Below, one piece after another: positions 1-10,280 of a DNA stretch of 62,000 nucleotides; the first letter of the stretch is position 1, and each line of letters starts with the position of its first letter. Below the pieces are notes generated by a model. The model was not told where the DNA came from. It did not search any database and saw only the letters and a list, made by a program, of their open reading frames with translations. The stretch spans positions 1 to 62,000 of the forward strand of contig JBBHKE010001626.1 of the NCBI GenBank assembly GCA_037447655.1, written 5' to 3'. Origin of the DNA: Zygnema cylindricum. Its lineage: Eukaryota > Streptophyta > Zygnematophyceae > Zygnematales > Zygnemataceae. Both the position numbers and the translations under genes were made by a program.

Positions 1-59
1 ACAAAAAGAAAAAAAAAAAGATAGCAATTAACGATGGTTTTATCAGAGGTTTAATCGAA

Positions 60-275
60 GTTTTAAACAAGGGGTAGGAGGGAGTGGGAGAGAGAGAGGG
101 AGTGAGAGGGATAAAGAGGATAGGGAGTGAGAGGGGGATAGGGAGAGAGGAAGAGGGAGAGAGAGAAAGAGAAGGAAGAGAGGGGATAGGGAGAGAGGGG
201 GAGAGGGAGGAGCGGGGATAGGGAGAGAGGGAAAGGGAGGAGACGGAGAGAGGGAGAGAGAGAAAGAGAAGGAAG
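60..275 (+). repeat. Polypurine (GAGAGGG)n-like tract
   Basis: Almost uninterrupted purines on the + strand, built from degenerate GAGAGGGA, GGGATAGG and GAGAGAGA units. The strand asymmetry means it could form H-DNA-like structures, but that is inference. Confidence 0.85.
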
Positions 276-1169
276 TTTCTCAAAGGTTTAATCGTAGGTT
301 AAATGTAAAAGTGATAATTGAAAAGAAAAAAGTGAGAGCAATTCTCGACGGTTTAATCAAGGAAAAAATTAGATGGAAGTTATAGAATCTTTTTTAAAAA
401 AAAAAAGAAAAAATCGAATCAATTGTTTGTTTAATAAAGAAAAAATGTAGGAATTATTGAATCTTTAATTAAAAAATAAAAATTCTGAAAATAAAAAAAA
501 AAAAAAAATGTTATAATACCTTTTGACAGTGTTGAAATTTTTGATTCTGTCGAGATTTGAATGTGACGTCGCAATTCAACGTAAGAAAAGTTAAAAAAAA
601 AAAAAAAAAAAGGGTCTTCAATTTTTTATATTCTAAAAAAATTAACCCTAAAAACCCCCTATATGCTTTTATACTCAGGATATTTTGTATGTTTTTTAAA
701 TATGAGAGAGTGGGGAGAGATGATAGAAAGGGAGATAGAGAGTTAAAATTGGGATTAAATTTGTAAGTCATTATTTAAGGAAAAAAAAATGTTTGAAAAT
801 TTTAAAACTCTAAAAAACCCCTAAGACCCCTCAAAAATCCTAAAAAATAAAAAAGTTTTTTTACTAGACGTAAATGTGGAGTGTTTTACACCTCTTTTAA
901 GAAAGGTTTTAAAAAAGTGGGAAAAAAAAAGAAAATAATAAACCCTAGAAACCAAAATCTTTTTTTGGATAATGGGTAGAAATTCCGTTAGTAATTCATA
1001 TTCCGGTCTTTAATTTTTTTTGTACTATTTTTATGGTTAGTATTTTGTATTTTTTAAATAATTAATATAATGATGTTTTTTGCAAACAAAAAAGATAATA
1101 AATAATGACTTAAAACTATCTTTGAAAGTGCCTCAAAAAATGTGGAATGGTGGTGACAACCTTATCATA

Positions 1170-1316
1170 AAACTAATTAGAAACCCTAGAAAACCCTAAA
1201 AAAAAACCTTAGATTAGGTTTTTTATGGGTATTTTAGGGTTTTTTATGGGTTGTTTAGGTTTTTTTTAGGGTTTTTTTTGTGGGTTTTTCCGGTTTATTA
1301 GGGTTTATTGTGTGTT
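1170..1316. repeat. Degenerate telomere-like tracts in inverted orientation
   Basis: AAACCCTA-type units at about 1181-1210 are followed by TTTAGGGTTTT-type units at about 1225-1310, so the two halves face each other and could fold back. Units are irregular (CCCTAAA with extra A residues), so this is an interstitial telomere-like or simple repeat, not a chromosome end. Confidence 0.6.
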
Positions 1317-1444
1317 ATCAAAAATTAATTCTTTGACACATGTGATTGGTTCCGAAATAATTGAGGTGAAAACCGGCATATCCGTTAAAGTAAAGGGAAA
1401 GAAAATGCCAAAAGTAAGCCTCCACAGTAACAGTCAGTTGATGG

Positions 1445-1690
1445 TGATGATACTGAAGAAGAAGAGGAGAGAAAAGAAGAGAAGGTGAGAGAGGAGAGGA
1501 GAAGAAAAGAGAAGAGAGGAGAAGAGAAGGGAAGGGGAGAAGAGAGGAGAAGAGAAGAGAAGGGGAGAAGAGAAGAGAGGCGAAGAGAATAGGAGTAGAG
1601 AAGAGGAGAAGAGAAGAGGAGAAGAGAAGGAAGGGGAGGAGAAGAGGCGAGAAGAGAAGCGAAGAGAGAAGAACAAGAGAATCCCTATCC
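1445..1690 (+). repeat. Polypurine GAAGAGAGGA tract
   Basis: About 245 bp of nearly pure GA on the + strand, built from GAAGAGA and GGAGAAGAGAAG units. Overlapping Ser/Leu-rich open frames on the - strand are composition artefacts. Confidence 0.85.
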
Positions 1691-2129
1691 AAAGAGCGAG
1701 AGACAAGCCCTAGGACTCAATATAGTGTGGAGGACCTCTGTGAGGCGATAATTAAAGAAGGAAAGAGGAAGGGTTGCTTTAAATGTTATTTGTTAAACAT
1801 TATTTTAAATAACAGAATAAAATTAACAATTCTCTATTTACTATAATTCTCTATTTTCACCCACCCCCAATACAAGAAAGCACACTATTTTTAGCCACAT
1901 CATTGACAGCTGTTTTGTAGAAAAAAAAAAGGGGGGGCTGTTTTTAAGGGTCAAAGGTCCCCAAGAATGAAGAATTGAACCATTTGTCATTTTCGTCTGG
2001 GGGAGAGGGATAGGAGAGGGAAGGGAGAGGGAGAGGAGAGGGAGAAGTGAGCGATGGGGAGAGGATAGGGAGAGGATAGGGAGAGGGGTGTTTCTTCCAT
2101 TTTTCATTAATTGTTTGTTTGATTCATAG

Positions 2130-3249
2130 GTTTCGCCTGGCGGTTTGGGTTTACTCTCGACGGCGCGTGTTGCTCCAGCCGCTTATTTGGGAAGTTGGTG
2201 CCTTGTTGCTTCCACTATTGTCTCTCGTTTTCTGGTTGGGGACACTCCTATTCTTGCGGCCGTGGTTCCCCGTGTTTCAGATTGTGAGCTCGCCTTCCAG
2301 CGGTCCCTTTTGGATGCATCACATTCTCTTAATCCGGCTGCTATCGAGGACATGCCCATTTTTTCCACTCTTGTTGCGACATCAGTTGCGCGTGTTCAGG
2401 AATCCATTTCTGATCGCGTTGTCGCCACTATTAAATCCGAGCTTCTCTAAGCGCTTCCTTCCGATTCTTCGCGTGCACGCTTCTTGTCTTGTGCCAGACC
2501 TCGCTATGGAACTTGGCTATTGGCTGTCCCTATCTTATCCACTCTTCGTTTCACCTCGGCTCAGTTCACTATGGCCCTTAGGTTTTGGCTTGGCTTCCCT
2601 CGCCCGCCTTTGCTTGGCTCACTTGTTTGCTCCTGTGGCCTTGTTGCCGAGCCCGACAGGGTCCATTTGCTTCGTTGTTCTCACGGGGGCGAGTTGATTT
2701 AGGCGCAGGACACGATTCGAGACACCATCGCTACTATCGCTTTGAGGGGGATTATCTGTTTGTTGGGAGGTCTCTCACATTATTGCTTCGCGTCGAATTG
2801 ACCTTGTATTACTTGATGGTGCGCGCCCTGTATTTGGTGATATTGTTTTGGCGAACCCTACCTCAACTACAATTGTCAACCAAGCGGCTCGGCATGTGGG
2901 AGTGGCCGCCCATGACGCCGCTAAAAGGAAGGATCGCGATTATGCCCGTTGCGACGCTATTGATGGCTTCATTCCGATGGCAGTCGAGATATTTGGTTGT
3001 TTGGGTGTGGCTTTGGACGAGTTTATCTGTACTTGTGGTTGGCGCTCGTTCGAGAGGCGGGGACCTGGGAGCCCTTTTGTTTTAGTCATTGCTTCTTTTT
3101 ATCGTCAACGTTTTTCCGTGTTCCTACAACGGGTATTGGCTTCTATATTACTTCGATCGTCTATTGCCGTTATGGATCGACCGCGTGTTCCGGTACTTCC
3201 TCCTCGTGCTCCTCCGGGATTCGGGGATTTAAGTGGTTGCGTTCCGTAG
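2130..3249 (+). pseudogene. Decayed LINE C-terminal fragment (zinc knuckle plus restriction-like endonuclease)
   Basis: The fragment is truncated at its 5' end and interrupted. One frame runs about 2139-2702 with an in-frame stop at 2448-2450 and another at 2700-2702. After frameshifts between about 2740 and 2800, a second frame runs to a stop at 3247-3249. The readable order is a region with APAAYLGSW, then SCARPRYGTWL, a C-x-C...H-x3-C motif (CSCG ... HLLRC), DTIRDTIATI, then RRIDLVLLDGARPVFGD, then AAKRKDRDYA and IPMAVEIFGCLG. The two aspartates of RID and GD are separated by 12 residues, matching the PD-x12-14-D core of the restriction-like endonuclease of R2/CRE/NeSL-type non-LTR elements; Pro is replaced by Ile. 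The family assignment is inferred. The reverse transcriptase core is missing, as in a typical 5'-truncated LINE insertion. Two further relics lie at 10281-11015 and 37463-38250. Confidence 0.72.
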
Positions 3250-3550
3250 ATTTTTAGTTATGTTGGGGGTTTTTTTTGTTACGTGTTAGTTTTTTTGTTT
3301 TTTTTGGGTTTTTTTTTTTTTTTGTTAGGTGTTAGTTTTTTCCTTTGATGTTTTGTTTGCGGGGTTTTGCTTTTTTGGGTGTTTTCGATTTCCCTGCCAT
3401 TCTTTCGTATTTTCGTCGGTTTTGCCTTGATTTTCCTTTTTGCTTATTCCATGTGGTTTTTTCAGTTTTAGCAATGCTACTTCCTTTTGTTCCTACGGAC
3501 TCATATGGTTTGCCATCGCGCTTTTTAATAAAGTCGGCCCCCTCATAAAA
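3250..3550 (+). mobile_element. Probable 3' UTR and tail of the LINE fragment
   Basis: T-rich sequence follows the LINE stop codon and ends in a segment (about 3463-3532) that recurs elsewhere in the window. It contains ACTCATATGGTTTGCCATCG followed by AATAAA at about 3526-3532. Related segments occur at about 4108, 4302, 11377-11450 (- strand) and 61031-61110, so this is likely the conserved 3' terminus of the family. Confidence 0.55.
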
Positions 3551-4107
3551 TGTGTACTATATTCTCTATATACTACGCCCAAAATCCGTATAGTACTGGT
3601 TTTATAGACAGTGTAGGGTTGAGATGAACGTCAATAGATAGAAATAGTAAATGACCTAATTTTGTATGCTGCAAAATTTGACTACCATTTTTAGGTGTAA
3701 AATGGGTATAAATTTTCAGATTACTGTGAGCCATTGATCTTTCTACTCCTAACGGACCACCTCAGCCATACCCAAATCGAGAAAAAAAGGAGTATAAAAA
3801 AGTATAAAAGGAGCACAAAAATTTCTTTATTTTTTGTTCTGTAAATCGAGTGCATAACAATAATCAATAGTATGTCATTGCATACTGTCAATAGAAATAA
3901 ATATGTACATAATTTGTCTTATATATGCCTCAGATTTTGAATTTAGGATTCTGAAAATACAATTTAATTTAAGTTTTGTTATATTATATTCTATTTGATT
4001 TGATTTGATGACAAAGATTTACGATTCTCTGACATCAAACAATTAACCAAAAAGATGGTGTGCCCTTCACAACATATTACTCTATCTCCTCTTGTTTTTT
4101 TTTTTTT

Positions 4108-4145
4108 GGGTTCCCATGTACTCAAATGGTTTACCATCACACTTT
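4108..4145 (+). repeat. Solo LINE-tail motif copy
   Basis: Contains TACTCAAATGGTTTACCATC, the same core as the 3' tail at 3463-3532, preceded by a T-run. Confidence 0.5.
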
Positions 4146-4301
4146 CACAGTACATATTAATGTTTCTTTTTAATAGTTAAGTGTTATTTTTTTTCGTAAA
4201 AACTCCACGTATGTAAATCTCGCACATTAACTTAATCCTACGATTTGATTTCTGTGAAATATTCTCCGTTTCCTTTTGGCTTCACTTTTTTTTTTTCTTT
4301 T

Positions 4302-4332
4302 GTTTCCATGTACTCAGATGGTTTACCATGTT
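4302..4332 (+). repeat. Solo LINE-tail motif copy
   Basis: Contains TACTCAGATGGTTTACCAT, preceded by a T-rich tract as in the copy at 4108. The two lie about 190 bp apart and may be independent tail insertions or a local duplication. Confidence 0.5.
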
Positions 4333-4885
4333 ATGATACAGCTTATAGTATAACCTTTGTATGTATTACCATTAAAAGCATTCGTAAAATTCCTAACAAA
4401 AGACATACTAAAAGTGGGAGCACAACAAGAAAAGCTGATCAATTCAATCATTAAAATAGGTTTTCAACAATTACCGATACAAGGCCTTTGCGAACTAAAA
4501 ACTGACTGTCTAATAAAGGATTTGATGTAAAAAACAACCTTCAAACAAATAACCCTTTTGCGTCCCATTTTTACTTTAAAACTCGCCCGGAAAAGCCCCA
4601 AAGTCGTCTAATCTCCCATCCAAAGACGTCTAATTTTTGATCCAAATCTAACAATGGTCGAGAGACTGACATCTGTCAGATAAGCAAATAACCCTAAAAA
4701 TCAGCAAATTTTAGGGTAATTGTAGGGTTTAGAATACTGAAAAATCCTCGGACTTGCCACGGAGACTCACTTGCACCTGAGAAAAAAACGAGGGCAAAAA
4801 GCTAGATCTAGAGAGAGAGATTAAAAAAAAAACTTCTTGTTGTAATCTTGTTCTCATATATTTTTAAATCCGCGATTGAAAATAT

Positions 4886-7800
4886 TTAGGAACTTTCACC
4901 CTGCTCCTCTAATTTCTTCACATAAGCCTTCAATGTAAAGACCAAATCTCTTGCCGGAGCCTGCAAAAGAGAAAAACAAAAACAAAAATTCAGAAATAAC
5001 ACTATACCAATGGGCGTTTAAACTGGTTCCTTCACAAAAATTTCTAACCATCTTCAGTCCATCCTCGATACAACTTTTCAGCTTTGGGTATTTAATTTGG
5101 ACGCTTGGTAAGGGAGACGGGACACCAAAAAGCACAAGGCAGAGAAAGGTTAAAAAAATCACATACACTTTTGCCTCCAACCTATACGGGGAAAAGGGTG
5201 TTTCTTAATTAATCAAAAAAGTGATTGAGCAAAATTAAGTGTGGTTTAAGGATATCAAAATATCCATGCACCTAAAAGCTACCTTGTTTATAGGGTGTTT
5301 CATTTAGGTTTGGTTTTTTACATTTAAGTGAGTGTCAGATGAGAAATTAGAGATGTTGCAGAGAATTTACACTGTTAAATGCAGATTTTATGTAGTTTAT
5401 AATATATTTGTGGTTTTCTCCTGTCAAGTGTAGACTGCCTAAATGAGAGATCAGATATTCATACATTTCTAGCATAAATTAGTGGGTTATTTTATGTGAC
5501 ATACGGTTGAATACATATGGGCCTGAATGAGAAGCGTAAATGAATTCTTTACTCCAAATCATTTGATTTTAAGCTGGACCAGAATTATGTCTAGTTTCCA
5601 TGTAATTTTAAAGATATTTTTCTCTTCAAATACAAATATATACCTGAATGAGAGACACAATCTTCGTGGAGGGTGCTTTAAGAGTGCCCAAAAGTTTGGC
5701 ATAAAGCTCAAGTCGTGTGGGCATGCTCTCCAGAGACTTGAAATCCTCCGGTCCGTAAAACTTGCCCTCAAAAACAGCTCCCGTAAAGTCATTCAATTCT
5801 AGTTTCAACTCTTTCTGCATTTCCCTGTGCACACCCACAACCTCTACCCAATAGAGAATGAATATTCCAGTCCAGTTGATTAACTGAATTGAGTGAGTAA
5901 AAGCTTGAACATGACAGCCACAAGCTAGACAAAGGCCAAAAAGTAGATTGTCGTTAAGTTGGTGGAATATGTTTAAAATCCATACACTGTCCATGGAAAA
6001 GTGGCGATTCTAAAGGCCAATTGGTGACTGTCAGAATAGCCAAATGCTGCCAAAAAAGCTGGTTAATCTTCAAACCCAACGTCTGAATCACACTTTCAAC
6101 CTCAGCCAATAAGGTTTACACAGCTTAAACTATTTTGATGGACCTTAAAAGGCCATGGAAGGAAACTTTGCCACAATACTGTGTGGCTTTTGTTAAGAAG
6201 TGCTTCACTTAACAAAGCTAATACACACAAATGACGGTACAATCTTCCGGAAGCAGGTATGTTTCAACTTTACACATGATTTGTACCGATTCACCTTATT
6301 CACCAGAAAAGTAACCAGTACATACAAAAATTTATTCTCCAGTATACATTCTGCTGTCCGTACTGAACTGCAGATAGGCTGCTTCAAACGTGCAGAAAAG
6401 AGAAAAGAGGAAGGAAAATAAGGCAGCAGAACTGATTACTGTATGGTTACAAATTTGCATATAAGACAACTAAGGAGAAAAGGACTGATTCCCTGAATAA
6501 TTTCAAATTTGCATATGAGACAAAGAGGGAATTAAAATACTGATTAGCAGTATCTTCAAATCTGCATACCAGACAAAGAGGAAAAAAGGACTCGTTACCT
6601 GTATGGTTTCAAAGCTGCCGGAATTTCCTCGGTGTGCACGAACAAGAAAGCGTTCATTCCCTTCATGGCGGGCTCCAATGCAGCAAATGGTGTGCCCTCA
6701 ATCGCCTTACCCAACAGCTTGTTTTTGCAGACATAGAGAGAGGTTCCTTCAGGAAGTTTCCTCCGTAAATCTTGGAACTGCTTTACCTGCATAGAAATTC
6801 ACCGGAATGTATTAGAAACGAAACTCTTACATCTCCACTTCCTTTCAGCACTATCTCCCGCTCTTCAGGGACGAACAGTCGTCCAAAAAGTTGGCAAAAA
6901 GAACTAAGAAAGCATTCGCATCAGCAGACATGCCTTACCAAAACAAAAAAGGTGACTTTTACAGAAGGAAAATGGAGTCTTCCAACGGGATCGTTCAGGT
7001 AAACCAAGTACTTTTCATGATAGTACTAACCATGCCTAGTACGACACAAAATAGTGTGAATACTCTTCACAGTAAATACTGCCTTCCAAGAATAACCGCA
7101 CTTGGTCTAGCCCTCATGTTGAGGATAGAAATCATTCAGGAAGTTCAGAATTCGCACCTAAAAAAAAAGCTTACCGTAAATCGCTGATAGTTAATACTGG
7201 CAATCATAGTACAGTTTTCGAGCTCCTTTTTAGCTTTCTCGACAGTAAGTTTCTTCTTCTCCTTGGAAATGGCCATTTGTATCTGTGCCAGAAATACACC
7301 GTGTATCGTTATCAGCTTCAACGACACCATATCAGTGCCCCTAAATTCTATCCCTCGAACCTAATATAGTGTCAAAGACAATGATTATGATTTTCTTAAT
7401 GCTAATTTTTTTAAAGATTCAAAACGAGTAAAAACATTTGGAGATGAATTAGAATTTACAATACTAATATAAACCCCACGTTGAAAATCTCTTGACGCTG
7501 ATAACAATATATGGTGTTGTACATTAAAACGCATTAACCTAATTAACCTAAATTAGCATTTTAAAGTACCTTCTAAATGCAAACCAGATGTAAATTACTA
7601 GATGTGAATTAATTTAATGCATGAGGTGCAATAAGAAAACAAGGATTGAAGGAAACAAAATTGAATGCAAAAGTCAGACAAGGCGTTTCTGGTAACTTTG
7701 AAAAAAATCAGCTTTAATGACAAAAGTAACTGTCAAACTTAAGCATACGAGAAATAGTAAAAGATGTTAATCAGCTTTAATGACAAAAGTAACTGCAAAC

Positions 7801-9007
7801 TTCAAATATACGAGAAATAGTAACAGTTATTATACAAAAATAAAGAATAATATATGAGAAGCAGGCATATTGGGTGAAAGGCAGTGTTATTTTACAGGAC
7901 ACCTAAATGTACTACAGCTTAAGGCGCTTAAGAACTGATAATGAAATCAGTTCCATTTGCATATGAATGAAGACAAATTTAAAGAATAAAAGTATTTTAT
8001 ACATTTTTGCTCATCTCTCTGAATGACGTTCATAGTCAATGCCACAAATTCTAAAATTTCAAAAACTGCCCATAACACTGAAACCAGATACAAAAATTTA
8101 TTCTAACACAATGTGCAGCAATGCAATGTACACCAACTACGAAAAGTATCTTCTTCGATTCATGCTTTTTTCGCACAATTTAGTATTGATCCTACACGCT
8201 CAGGTACCTTAGCAATGGTTTCCGTTATTTGTAACTTAATGCGATGTCAAACAACGAAAGCTAGGATGATGGTTGTCGCAAGGGATAATCTGATGGTTCT
8301 CACTCTGAAGCATATGATTTGGTTTTCAAATTACGTGCCCTGAATAAATATCAATAATCCTTAAGAAATGTTTGTCTCATTCTGACCTTTGGTAGGGCCA
8401 CACCCTGCTGAGAGCGTCTAGGTTGCATCTCCACTTGGCAGCCATAGAAATCTCCCCTGGAGGAGATGCTGCTGCAGGGTAAAGAAGAGAGAGAGAAAGA
8501 GAGAGAGGATCCATAGGGAGTCAGACAGACAGCCTCTATTCGCAGAAAACATCGTCTAGGTCGGGAAATTGATGATGTGAAATTAACCAGATGAGATAGT
8601 GAATGTGAATGCTACACCGCGAATCGTTATTAGCGTTATGAACTCTATATCGGCACCCCAAAATTTTGACATTAATACCTTAAATAGAATAAAACTACAC
8701 TATTTAAGGACGTGGACCATAATCTGCCACGTCTCCTGGCACTAAATTAGAATGAATGACGCTAATTTTTTCTTTACACTAATAATTTCTCAACGCTAAT
8801 AACGATTCGCGGTGTACTTGTCATCATAATTGTCAATGTAATTGCAAATTTTACCTGCAAATTCAGCTTCAGTATAATGGTGCTTGTAGGATGTAAGAAA
8901 TGTGAAACTAGCATTAACAAAGTCAGAAATTAGAAACCCTAAATTTTGAACGACAAGACGTACCTGGAGAGCTTTGTCAGCGAGTGTGAAACTGCAAGAG
9001 TCTCCAT
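4886..9007 (-). CDS. PRPL10: Chloroplast 50S ribosomal protein L10 (nuclear-encoded)
   Basis: Encodes plastid uL10, the stalk-base protein that binds the GTPase-associated centre of 23S rRNA and anchors bL12. Six exons are inferred on the - strand: 9007-8964, 8471-8387, 7282-7175, 6786-6599, 5824-5644 and 4960-4886. They sum to 681 nt, 226 residues plus TAA, with GT-AG introns and consistent phases. The first ~43 residues are Ser/Thr/Arg-rich with few acids, as in a transit peptide. The mature part starts near AISKEKKKLTVEKAKKELEN and carries the L10 signatures VKQFQDLRRKLPEGT, KGMNAFLFVHTEEIP, NDFTGAVFEGKFYGPEDF, MPTRLELYAKLLG and AYVKKLEEQ. Length and motif order match plant PRPL10. The ATG at 9007 is chosen because it starts the transit peptide and its exon ends at a clean GTACGT donor. 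Exon 2 has a NAGNAG acceptor that could add or drop one Ser. Confidence 0.93.
6431..6600. repeat. Tandem array running into the end of L10 exon 4
   Basis: Three diverged ~51-55 bp units begin near 6431, 6485 and 6540 (CTGATT... CAAATTTGCATA ... GACAAAGAGG). The fourth partial unit (from 6591, CTCGTTACCTGTATGG) is the donor site and 3' end of L10 exon 4. The array therefore seems to derive from repeated duplication of the exon-intron junction; the copies have lost the GT donor. Confidence 0.6.
7295..7521. mobile_element. MITE beside the L10 exon 3 splice acceptor
   Basis: Left end TACACCGTGTATCGTTATCA and right end ...CTGATAAC...GGTGTTGTA form diverged terminal inverted repeats. The left 50 bp match the MITEs at 8613 and 42960 (ATCGTTAT, then a TATCRG-GCCCC segment). 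It lies in L10 intron 2, with about 12 bp between its end and exon 3. Confidence 0.7.
7706..7826. repeat. 63-bp tandem duplication in L10 intron 2
   Basis: Two adjacent units start at 7706 and 7769 (AATCAGCTTTAATGACAAAA...ATACGAGAAATAGTAA) with only a few differences, so the duplication looks recent. Confidence 0.85.
8613..8816. mobile_element. Short MITE, TACACCGCGAATCG family, in L10 intron 1
   Basis: 204 bp with near-perfect terminal inverted repeats: left TACACCGCGAATCGTTATTA, right ...TAATAACGATTCGCGGTGTA. The outer TA on both sides fits a TA target-site duplication, suggesting Tc1/mariner-type mobilisation. There is no coding capacity. An inner segment (GACGTGGACCATAATCTGCC) recurs inverted in the MITE at 48239-48460. 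Confidence 0.85.
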
Positions 9008-10130
9008 GGCTGCCTCTCACCAGAGAGGGTCGCTTTGTCTATCTCTCCCTCTCTCTTTGTCTATTCCCTCTCGTCTCTTCCAAGACAATGGCTTGAGAGA
9101 GAGAAAAAGTGCAGGGACAGTCGGGAAAGGTGAAGACACCGGAAGGTTTAAGATTATCCGTTTTTAACGATCGTGGCCGAATCTATGCTTCAAACTCTGT
9201 AACTAACCCTAACTCGAGAACTGAAAATCATACACTGAACCCTGGATCGCCCTCCAAAAGTCCTCTCAATTATGCGACGTGTACGCATCTGCATTGTTTA
9301 TTTCAAACCACTATAGCAAATGCGTAACCCACCGATTCTCCTCATAAGATTTGAATACTACGCATATTTACTTTAATTCCGTAATTCATGGGAATGATCC
9401 TAATCGTTGCTCTTACAATCTATTTTGGAAGAAAAACCCTAAAAAACCCTGTACTGTACTACATAGCAAATAGATGCCCCGTAAATAGCCACGTCAGCTG
9501 CCACCTCACAGCCGCATAAGTCTTTTCTGTACCCATGTAGGACTGTGGATCATACAGTTATCCTGTAATTCGATGTACGGCAGGATCTACAGTAGCGCGT
9601 CGGCTGTGTTCTATGACTTCAATCGTAACAAATTCGGTAAACAGGAAGGTGGAGCGTAGAAGCGTTTCATTCTACGGTAACGGTAACGTGAGAAAACTAA
9701 TTGTAACATAGAGTTTGAAAGTTTTTGTCACTTCGTGTCACGTCATCACGTAGCTAGGGCTTTATTTTTTTTTTGCGTCATACAACTACTTTTTTTAAAT
9801 TGTCACATATAAAATAACAATGAATTGAGATGTTGTTCAATGCAACTGGTGCATTGCTTGGGTCTAGAATAAAGCTGATGTTGGATCCAAAATCATTATC
9901 TGTTCTTAGCTACCCGTACCAACACATTACTTGAACTTCAAATAATTATTTCTCGAAAAGTACAATGTACCTCTTTGGCAAAAGATCAAAATCTAAGAAA
10001 AAATATAACTATTGGTGTGAATGAAAGAAAATTTCGAGGGTCAGTTGTAATCTGATAAGGCCCAAATAAATAAAAAAAAACGGTTAGACTTCTTGTTCTC
10101 TAAACTACAAAAAGATACTATCAAGAACAA
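9008..10130. other. Intergenic region upstream of L10
   Basis: No gene is recognised. The first ~100 bp, CT/GA-rich (CTCTCTCC runs near 9035-9080), probably covers the L10 5' UTR and promoter on the - strand. The remainder is unstructured AT-rich DNA. Confidence 0.5.
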
Positions 10131-10280
10131 TACTTTGGATGGACTGCACGCATGTTTTTTTTCTTCTTTATAGTTATCTTGAGTGTGTGCATTACTACTT
10201 TTAAGTACTTTGGATGGACTACAAGCGTGCTTTTGTTCTTCTTTATAGTTAGTTTGATTGTGTGCATTATCACTTTATAG
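10131..10280. repeat. 75-bp tandem duplication
   Basis: Two units, 10131-10205 and 10206-10280, both starting TACTTTGGATGGACT and containing TTCTTCTTTATAGTTA and GTGTGCATTA. They differ at scattered bases. Confidence 0.8.

Larger units (their letters stand above)
1..2129. other. Gene-free AT-rich and purine-rich region
   Basis: No credible gene is visible. The stretch consists of A-runs, T-runs and GA-rich low-complexity tracts (about 60-275, 1445-1690 and 1995-2092). Open frames here are composed almost only of Ser/Leu/Pro/Phe or Lys/Arg, as expected from reading simple repeats, and show no family resemblance. Confidence 0.7.
3551..4885. other. AT-rich intergenic region
   Basis: No gene is recognised. 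The region contains two isolated LINE-tail-like motifs (4108-4145 and 4302-4332) and AT-rich sequence. Its right end is the 3' flank of the plastid L10 gene on the - strand. Confidence 0.6.

Noticed and set aside
1318-1706. Ser/Leu/Phe-rich open frames on the - strand
   Set aside because: They translate a GA/CT simple repeat.
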